Positions 17,001-21,570 of a stretch of DNA of 21,570 bases are shown one piece after another. Position 1 is the stretch's first letter. Every line of letters starts with the position of its first letter. This DNA is from JAYUHK01 sp043767025 (GTDB lineage: Bacteria; Bacteroidota; Bacteroidia; Chitinophagales; Saprospiraceae). The DNA is taken from NCBI GenBank assembly GCA_043767025.1, contig JAYUHK010000091.1:1-21570 (forward strand), given 5' to 3'. The notes under the pieces are model-generated. The model ran no database searches, was not told the DNA's origin, and saw only the letters and a program-made list of their open reading frames with translations. Made by a program: the position numbers and the translations under genes.

Positions 17001-20000
17001 TACGATATTGAAATTGAACGTCCGATTGTCGGCATAATAAGCCAGAAGATTAGGGTTGTAGGTATAGGTCAAAAATTGATTGACAGTTTGGTTGGTAGTC
17101 GTAAAACCGCAGTTATCGGACACAGACTGTGGGAAAGGCAACGTAACTTTGGTAGAACATAAATCCAAATCTGTATTTGCTGCAAAGCCGGTCGGGCAAG
17201 TTACCATTGGTTTTTCTACATCTCTTACCGTTATTTTATAAGCGCAAGCGTTGGTATTTCCAGCGCAATCGGTCGCCACATACAAGATGCTGTGTACGCC
17301 GACATTCAAAGTTTGCGGCACGTCTGCTATCGGATTGACTGCTACCAACGCACTTCCATCTACACTGTATTGGTAGCCGATGTTATTGAGGGTATTGTAA
17401 TTGTAAGTCAAAGAAGTCGCAATGCTCGCATTCGGACAGATTTCATTGATACCGTATCTATTCGCCAACGGCGCAGGATTGTGGTTGAGCAAAGAAATAT
17501 TAATAATCCCGTCGGCTGCCCAAGCGTTGAGCGTAGCGGCTGGAATGGTGATAGTAGTCGTCGCACTTCCGCATTGCGTAGCGGTATGAACGGTCTGCCC
17601 AATCGGGTTGCCGTCATCGCCGATGATGGTAAAATATTCGGTCGGCTCTTCCGCGTCAATGTTGTTGAAAGTAACCGTTAGCGTTGCGTTGCCATTGGCA
17701 CCAATCGGCGGAGCCGGCACTGCGAATGAAAACGCATTGCCGTTGGCAACTGAAAAGTCAGGTACTAATACCTCATCGCCATTGACGATGAAGGGAACTA
17801 TTTGCGGGACAGTTCTGGTATAAACTGCCGTACCGTTGGAGCAAGCATCAGAAATAACTGGCGCGACGAGTTTGACTGTTTCGGCACAAATACCTGCTGC
17901 TGCATCAACCGTGAAATCTTTCGGGCAAGTATCAAAAACTGGCGGCGTATTGTCGCGCACCGTGAAAGTTGCCGAATTGACCAACGCATTGTTGCATCTG
18001 TCAAAAATAATAAAATCCACTGTTTCTTGACGATAAACGCCCGCCGCCGAAGGGCAAACAGGAGCGTTCAAGCCGCCCACAGGAGTATAATTTTGATTGT
18101 TCGCAAAAACTCCATTGTTGATGGTGTAAGAGCCGGGAACGGCTGCAACAACTCTCACATCGCTGCAGTTGTCGGTATATCTGCCGCCGCCGTTGTCGGC
18201 TACCCATGCCAAAAATGCCGCATCAGCCGCCGCCGCCGTAGTACAATCTATAGGCTGGCTGCGTGCTATAATCGAAGCCGTAGGTGCTTTGGTATCTTGT
18301 ACCGTTATTATTTGCACCAAGTTCCAGTCTGACGAAGGCAGAGTAGTATCACCACACACGTCCTGAATCCTCCAAGTGCGCGTGATGGTATAGCTGTAGT
18401 TTCCGCAATTATTTGGGTTGAGATAATCACGAGTTGTTACGTCCTTGTAGGTCTTAATCACGGGGCTGCAATTATCAGTTGCAGTAGGCGTTCCCGTTAC
18501 GGAAGGAGTAGTATCTTGGCTGCAATCAATGACGATATTTAACATAGGCTTTACCGTTGGCGGAGTTGCGTCTTGCACCGTCACGACTTGTGTATGTGCA
18601 GTCGAGTTTCCGCACGCATCGCGAGCAGTCCAGGTGCGCGTGATGGCGTAACTATAAAAGTTACAAACGTTGGGGTCAGTGCCTTTGGTAGATGTCTCGG
18701 TGGCAGGAATAAAAATAAATCCCGCATCACAATTATCTGTTGCTTTGAGCGCAACAGCAACGGGAACTGCATCACAATTCACCGTAATATCGCTCGGAAG
18801 CGGCGAAGTAGTAAATACAGGAGCTGTATTGTCTTGCACTGTGATTACTTGCGAAGCAGTTTTTGTGTTGCTGCAATCATCTGTCGCAATCCATGTGCGA
18901 GTCAAGGTGTATCTATTTGGGCAGTTGCCGTTGGTGCGTACTTCTGTAAAAGAAACTGCTACCGCCGCATCGCAATTATCGGAAGCCGTGGGCGTTCCTG
19001 CGGACGGAATATTACTGCACGACACCGTAGCGTTAGCAGGAACAAACGTAAACGTAGGAGCTTGGGTATCTTTCAGCGAAAAACGAGAATCAGCTTTTGA
19101 TATATTTCCACACTCATCGGTGGCTATGAAGGTAACACCCACAGACCAACTACAGCGATTGGCTTGGACGGTGGGCGGAGTTGGAGATGTTCCTGTATTG
19201 CCATTCACATCTGCCCAAGTGTAAGACCATGTGACCGCCGAGCTGCAAGCATCGGTAGCGGTTGCGCCGCCGTGATTGTTGAGCCACGCTTGGAGTTGCG
19301 TTTGGTTGAGTGCAGGATTGGTATTGCTCGCACATTCCTGTGTTTCAGCCGTAGCACCTGTTATTTTTGGTCCGATATTATCTATTACTGAAAATTTTAT
19401 CAATGCGGCATTTGGATTGGTATTTCCGCAGACATCTGTTGCGGTAAAACTAACTTCCACGAAACCCGTATTTCCGCAGGTAGCTGCGGAAGCTCGCGAA
19501 GCGGCTAAATTGATTTTAGCTGTATCAAGCGAAATATTGGGTACAAAAGTCACATTGCTGCAGCCGCCATCTGTGGCAGTACCACCGCCCGCAGAATAGT
19601 ACCAAGCCTCAAGTGCTGTATTAATGTCAACAGCATCGCACTGCACGTTCAAAGGCGCAGGCGATCGAAAAATCGTTGGTATAACTTTATCCTGCACCAC
19701 AAATGCCGCTGAACCAGCCGAAGTAGAATTTCCACAATCGTCTGTGTAGCGAAACTCTACTACTACGTACCCTTTAACTTGCGTGTAAGGCGGCGGAGGT
19801 GGGGATGGGGGAAACTGAAGTGTGGTACAGCCACCACTCGCATTTATGCTTGCGATGGAGCTGGCAAGCGCAGCTTGCACTTGGGCGGCGGTCACATCTA
19901 CACCATTGCCGTTGATTCGGTAGGTAACGGTCAAATTTGAGGAGCAAGAATCTGATGCTGCACTGCCTGCGCGAGTGATGAGCCAAGTGTTAAGGTCGTT

Positions 20001-20423
20001 CACGTTTCCTGCGCCGTCGCAATTTACAGCCGTAGACTGTGCACCTATTGTAAGATCTGGTCCTGTAAGGTCTGTGACACTGAACGTTGCAACTGTTGAG
20101 GTATTATTAAAAGGAAAGCAGTTGTCAGTCACTTTGAAAGTAACCGTTGAAGAACGAACACCGCCCGAGCAAGCTCCGAGCGGAATATTGGAAACGTCTG
20201 CCCACACAAAGCCATTGACACAGGTACTGCTCGCTACTGCGTTGCCATGATTGGCGAGCCATGCTTGGTAAGCCGAATTGGCGTTGCCATTCATGCAAGT
20301 ATGATTTATATTCATCGCTTGAGTGGTAATCGTAACTTGGGCTGCCAGCTTTGGGAGGCTGCACCAACTACTGAAGAAAATAGTCAAAAATGTGACTACG
20401 AAGAGTTTTATTTTATAATTCAT
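11061..20423 (-). CDS. giant multidomain secreted adhesin with gliding-motility (type B T9SS) C-terminal domain
   Basis: The 3120-residue SprB-like protein starts with a signal peptide (1-28, KLAA-QV). Residues ~30-824 are eight Cys-rich HYR-like modules of ~80-130 residues, several with an AWLxxHGGATATDxC signature (e.g. 379-393) and ending CGN...VQDxxxP; a PPSPPPPP loop lies at 205-212. Residues ~825-1400 hold three HYR units, two with an inserted NAWAADG domain (~890-1012, ~1120-1262). Ig-like modules fill ~1405-2678, including three tandem ~248-residue super-repeats (1580-2324). Three modules with WT...FxWTLSN follow (2679-2941), then a Big_9-like domain (2942-3030; HGT...GSDQFVY). Residues 3031-3120 are the CHU_C gliding-motility domain (IPNIITPNND, VLIFNQWGDEVY, YFYIVNF), the type B T9SS sorting signal. 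I infer export by T9SS and display on the surface with the downstream PorP/SprF protein. Ligand unknown. No frameshift seen. Confidence 0.93.
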   Translation of the reverse strand: MNYKIKLFVVTFLTIFFSSWCSLPKLAAQVTITTQAMNINHTCMNGNANSAYQAWLANHGNAVASSTCVNGFVWADVSNIPLGACSGGVRSSTVTFKVTDNCFPFNNTSTVATFSVTDLTGPDLTIGAQSTAVNCDGAGNVNDLNTWLITRAGSAASDSCSSNLTVTYRINGNGVDVTAAQVQAALASSIASINASGGCTTLQFPPSPPPPPYTQVKGYVVVEFRYTDDCGNSTSAGSAAFVVQDKVIPTIFRSPAPLNVQCDAVDINTALEAWYYSAGGGTATDGGCSNVTFVPNISLDTAKINLAASRASAATCGNTGFVEVSFTATDVCGNTNPNAALIKFSVIDNIGPKITGATAETQECASNTNPALNQTQLQAWLNNHGGATATDACSSAVTWSYTWADVNGNTGTSPTPPTVQANRCSWSVGVTFIATDECGNISKADSRFSLKDTQAPTFTFVPANATVSCSNIPSAGTPTASDNCDAAVAVSFTEVRTNGNCPNRYTLTRTWIATDDCSNTKTASQVITVQDNTAPVFTTSPLPSDITVNCDAVPVAVALKATDNCDAGFIFIPATETSTKGTDPNVCNFYSYAITRTWTARDACGNSTAHTQVVTVQDATPPTVKPMLNIVIDCSQDTTPSVTGTPTATDNCSPVIKTYKDVTTRDYLNPNNCGNYSYTITRTWRIQDVCGDTTLPSSDWNLVQIITVQDTKAPTASIIARSQPIDCTTAAAADAAFLAWVADNGGGRYTDNCSDVRVVAAVPGSYTINNGVFANNQNYTPVGGLNAPVCPSAAGVYRQETVDFIIFDRCNNALVNSATFTVRDNTPPVFDTCPKDFTVDAAAGICAETVKLVAPVISDACSNGTAVYTRTVPQIVPFIVNGDEVLVPDFSVANGNAFSFAVPAPPIGANGNATLTVTFNNIDAEEPTEYFTIIGDDGNPIGQTVHTATQCGSATTTITIPAATLNAWAADGIINISLLNHNPAPLANRYGINEICPNASIATSLTYNYNTLNNIGYQYSVDGSALVAVNPIADVPQTLNVGVHSILYVATDCAGNTNACAYKITVRDVEKPMVTCPTGFAANTDLDLCSTKVTLPFPQSVSDNCGFTTTNQTVNQFLTYTYNPNLLAYYADNRTFNFNIVAANAIGSQATLTISLLASNAAPGGSFSIFGEGNTPLFTTGSPSVTTVTPNSCTVASSFTFTIPVATFNAWAADGVVTITAIANTPTIASPGGITPCTGAGTTPVTANGGTDGKSNLNATLSYSPLSNITYSVAGATTVAATQFGSPAFSPMPTLNGGPNTVTYTVVDLAGNTGTCSFVVSINDNQAPKAVCTDTVVYVNTNGQPTVITPSLINKNSSDNCGFTMTVDAPNTFDCTIAGTTVVVTLRVTDNSGAQNTCTALVRIETEKPLPTFKLGLCSSDTLFLFANPPTGVFTYLWSGPNGFVSALQDPKIPNPQAVNAGSYSVTITNVSFSSCSATGIVQVPITSQPNTPSISADSLQICNNTTIRLRTQPYTGANVQYQWYLGVPSTGTLVATTSVPLFNIPNPATGTFSYYVIVKIQTCVSNPSAPVSVTVSSSPTATVNPTTITICEGENIQLGTQATGVNYSYQWTGPSGFMSSAQNPTVITNAQTFQGGNYNLIIKANGCASLPATTAVTVNPRPAKPLLSSVFACIGDNLTLTTNIPNGNNYEWTAPNLATYNTSNNNLTLVATASMKGNWRVSVTRNGCKSETSDLTFVDVEPKPVVLATYQSPVCNNSTIKLSSGGAQNGVNLVWTNGLGLIVGTGSNIEISAPTTAGNYTYTVTATSSFGCTASSSVVVTVSAVPTAAVTAATLKVCEASTLQLGSPSVGVGFTYQWTGPNGYTSNLQNPPVIANITPAQAGLYSLVVTNGGCNSAPASTNVTVTLRPAKPLLTSAFTCAGDTLFLTTNNNTADVYHWIAPNFTQYTSQVNRLAISPASLALKGKWRVFVTFNGCDSEVSDETGVDVENKPVVQASYQTPVCVGTTFRLLSNLLPSGVTYTWKNAAGVTVGIGQNVDIVAPAQPGNYIYTVTVVTPSGCGSSSSVTVFVNPLPIASVAQSTVTACEGSNIQLSATSTGSGYTYQWTGPNGYNSNAQNPPILNNVTAFQGGNYQLVVSNNGCSATANTIVAINPRPAKPTISSTFTCVGDSLILTTNILNPSNNLIYHWTSPTFLQFTTNENRLALIAATNLKGNWKVSISASNGCESEPSNLTFVDVENKPVVQANYQNPACNNGTIKLTSNTLNGNITYVWKNANDTIVGVGQNLEIPSPVAPGNYIYSVTASTPTGCAGTSAVTVVVRQSPVITAVSNNAQQCVTGAQNIRLTPTIFPVGNGTYSYLWIGSNGFSSVDSFPVLPNGTELDNGSYTLVVTNSFGCKSAPKTNVVDVTNVPATPTISAVQLKVCEGDMIQINVNNPNQGSGVTYRWNTPIGVVTTIIPTLKINNATTLNSGDYSVLATRNSCNSLFSGIINIIVTAIPDAPIVTGDSEVCAGQSIQLFAPFVTGAVYEWSGPCSFTSSVFNPVVFNATACNQGTYKVRIKINGCASPYSLDKNVTVNAIPNVPNVQTTDSVCVSTPNATVVLKVLPPGQPGVKYTWYDANTDTIVGGPVTALNFTLGNLTNYGSGVHDFYVKASQGGCSSLNANVSIQFSNVLNINANAGLDVKACNTSFATIKAETPQAGIGKWTQTSGIPLAITNLNLPTTTVTGVQAGQTYTFRWTLSNGACKDYSFDEMTVTGDATTAIAKADSLNLCDTIGIRLRATAAPVGSVGAWTQPPTQASFGIVISNPNSPLSGVTGMIAGNTYTFRWTLSNSGCGDYSFIDVQVKIAPKPSNVAFAGADFTACGVANVILNASIPTVGTGLWTALNNPNIQIVNPTLPQTNATNLTVGFNAFIWTLSNSACGVFSRDTVIVKFNEGAVANADIALVSFAGTKVIDVISNDVLPANWTISLKTPPMHGTATNNGNGSFKYAANSNYVGSDQFVYQVCPTECPNQCSEAIVTLRIGDDTDCKIPNIITPNNDAYNDAFVIPCLATGKYTKNSVLIFNQWGDEVYRSENYQNDWMGTYKGEDLPAATYFYIVNFGDPSQGSKSGFLMIER
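13452..15686 (-). repeat. three tandem ~745-bp coding super-repeats in the adhesin
   Basis: Units are 15686-14946, 14945-14202 and 14201-13452 (247, 248 and 250 residues). Each contains the same three Ig-like modules in order: one with CEGxxxQL and YQWTGPxGYxSxxQNP, one opening RPAKPxxSSxFxCxGDxLxL, and one opening VExKPVVxAxYQxPxC. The copies are clearly homologous in protein but diverged at DNA level, so the triplication is not recent. Confidence 0.85.
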
Positions 20424-21087
20424 ATTCTAAAAAATTAAGATTCATTTTTTTATAATAAAAGCAATACCAAAGCGTACGCACTTCGTGCAGGACGCAGAAT
20501 GGTGGATTTTTTTTCAACTTAAATACGACAACCAGCACGCCGTCCCAAACGGGAGCGACTGCTAAATTTCAGTTGGGTACAGTTGAAATTGGTTCGATAA
20601 ATTAAAATTGTAAGTCGGCTACACGCAAGCGCGAAGCGACGAAACTTGGGTCAAAAAGTTACTCTGTAGGTATTGAACTTTGGAGAAATCCAAAGTAAAG
20701 CGGGCGGTACGGGACGTAGTAGGTAATCATGTTTCGGTAATCGGTAAAGTCAGTTTTCGAGTATGGATTCAGGTTCGGGTCTGAAGCCGAGTGCAATGTT
20801 CGGAATATTTTTTCATATTATCAAATTTTAAGTAATAAATCATATTTTTTTGATTATTTTTTAATCTGAAATGAAACGAGTGTGACGGAGCAAACGCTGC
20901 CGTAAGAAAAAAAATAAACAAAATTTAGGCTATTTCTCGCTAAAAAAGTGTATCTTTGTTGAGGGTATTTTGATGCAAATCAAGCTATCTTTTTATTCGA
21001 GTTAAAATTTTATTTTTACATAAAATACCGACAAAAACACCGTGAAGGTTGATATTTATTGATAAAAAAACCTAAAAAAACTGTGCC
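20424..21087. other. long intergenic region with a hairpin-rich block, no credible gene
   Basis: This 664-bp gap separates the divergent adhesin and nuclease genes. It is A/T-rich at both ends, but about 20470-20810 has coding-like base composition without a usable frame. Hairpins seen: GCAC-TTC-GTGC (20478-20488), AATTTCA/TGAAATT (20565-20571 with 20584-20590), TCCC-AAAC-GGGA (20543-20554), ACTTTGGA-GAAA-TCCAAAGT (20677-20696, a GNRA-type tetraloop on an 8-bp stem) and TTCAG/CTGAA around an eight-base loop near 20766-20783. It could be a structured RNA, a decayed gene or a dispersed repeat. Confidence 0.5.
20951..20958 (+). promoter_or_regulatory. -7 promoter element of the PD-(D/E)XK nuclease gene
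   Basis: TATCTTTG is a perfect TAnnTTTG match, followed by TT as often seen in Bacteroidota. It predicts a ~125-base leader before the ATG at 21088; an A/T-only hairpin (ATTTTAT/ATAAAAT, 21007-21026) lies in that leader. No clear -33 TTG. Confidence 0.5.
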
Positions 21088-21570
21088 ATGCGATTAGTCA
21101 ATTTGGACAATGAAGTTTATTTTAAAAAAGTATTTACAGACCCCGAAGTTTTTCGGAGTTTTGTCCGCGATGTGACAGGGGTAGATATGCCCGATGCGAA
21201 AATAGAAACCGAAAAACAGTTGGAGCGGCGCGTGTCGCCGATTCGTTTCAAACTCGATATTTACGCCGAAAGTGCCGACAAGCGAGTGCTGATAGAAATC
21301 CAAAGGATAGAATACGACTACAATTTTGACCGATTTTTGCACTATTTTTTGGCATCGCTCGTGGACTTGCAGCGCGACAGCAAGGACTACAAATTCGAGC
21401 AAGATGTCTATACGATTGTGGTGCTGACCGCGCCCTACACCGTCAAAACAAAGACTGGCGAGCCGTTGTTGGACGATGTTTTGGTGTCCAATCTGAACCC
21501 TCGCACGCTGCAAGACCAAGTGCGGGTGATGTATCCGCACCGACTTATCTTCCTCAATCCCAACCACTTA
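21088..21570 (+). CDS. PD-(D/E)XK nuclease family transposase / Rpn-like protein, 5' part
   Basis: The frame opens at ATG 21088 and is still open at the window's edge after 161 codons; the 3' end is missing. It begins MRLVNLDNEVYFKKVFTDPE, the style of start seen in Rpn/PDDEXK_2 proteins, which place a short helical region before the nuclease core. The core candidate is FKLDIYAESADKRVLIEIQR (54-73): Asp57, Glu70 and Gln72 fit the D-x(n)-ExQ motif of this PD-(D/E)XK group. DRFLHYFLASLVDLQ (81-95) follows, matching the family's helix after the active site. Such proteins act as DNA endonucleases that promote recombination and are often multicopy and mobile, although their transposase name is historical. 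A TAnnTTTG promoter lies 130 bases upstream. No terminal repeats are visible on this side. Confidence 0.8.
   Translation, partial: MRLVNLDNEVYFKKVFTDPEVFRSFVRDVTGVDMPDAKIETEKQLERRVSPIRFKLDIYAESADKRVLIEIQRIEYDYNFDRFLHYFLASLVDLQRDSKDYKFEQDVYTIVVLTAPYTVKTKTGEPLLDDVLVSNLNPRTLQDQVRVMYPHRLIFLNPNHL

Noticed and set aside
20585..20605. tRNA-like T-loop (GGTTCGATAA)
   Set aside because: No acceptor, D or anticodon stems could be built around it.
20660..20825. Minus-strand stretch of ~54 open codons in the adhesin upstream region
   Set aside because: No start codon near its 5' end and no recognisable domain; a second frame overlaps it with an in-frame stop. Left as part of the non-coding block.
21094..21567. 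Long minus-strand open frame at the right edge
   Set aside because: It is antisense to the plus-strand PD-(D/E)XK frame, which has a recognisable D-ExQ core and an upstream promoter element; the minus frame shows no domain.

Overview
The window looks like chromosomal DNA of a Bacteroidota bacterium, probably of the gliding or environmental type (Cytophagia/Saprospiria-like; genus not resolvable from sequence alone). The evidence is a type IX secretion (T9SS) locus with a PorP/SprF protein, a giant adhesin ending in a gliding-motility C-terminal domain, an OmpA protein with PD40 repeats, TAnnTTTG-type -7 promoter elements, and no clear Shine-Dalgarno sites.

Layout. Positions 1-700 hold a small secreted protein of unknown function (minus strand). 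817-3069 (plus) is a large radical SAM protein with a cobalamin-binding-like N-terminal region. Converging on it is a two-gene minus-strand operon, 5189-3190: a ribulose-phosphate 3-epimerase-like barrel fused to a CBS pair, overlapping by four bases a metal-dependent DAHP synthase, the first enzyme of aromatic amino acid synthesis. The divergent gap 5190-5723 holds an array of three ~110-bp palindromic repeats. After it comes an ABC exporter half-transporter (5724-7511, plus), then a convergent gap with a string of mini-hairpins and a bidirectional terminator.

From 20423 down to 7816 (minus) runs the surface locus: a 3120-residue secreted adhesin, a PorP/SprF outer-membrane partner and an OmpA/PD40 protein. 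Together they are best read as a type B T9SS substrate, its cognate export/anchoring partner and a peptidoglycan-binding cell-envelope component. A perfect 15-bp hairpin separates the adhesin from its PorP/SprF gene. The adhesin is built from Cys-rich HYR-like modules, two HYR units carrying inserted extra domains, three tandem ~248-residue composite Ig-like super-repeats, three WT-SN modules, a Big_9-like domain and the sorting domain.

The last 1.1 kb holds a 660-bp intergenic stretch with a hairpin-rich, G+C-richer block, then the 5' end of a PD-(D/E)XK (Rpn/PDDEXK_2-type) nuclease gene that runs off the window. No tRNA, rRNA, CRISPR array or complete insertion sequence was seen. The most unusual items are the barrel-CBS fusion coupled to DAHP synthase, the adhesin architecture with its hairpin-separated export partner, and the two distinct palindromic repeat families.
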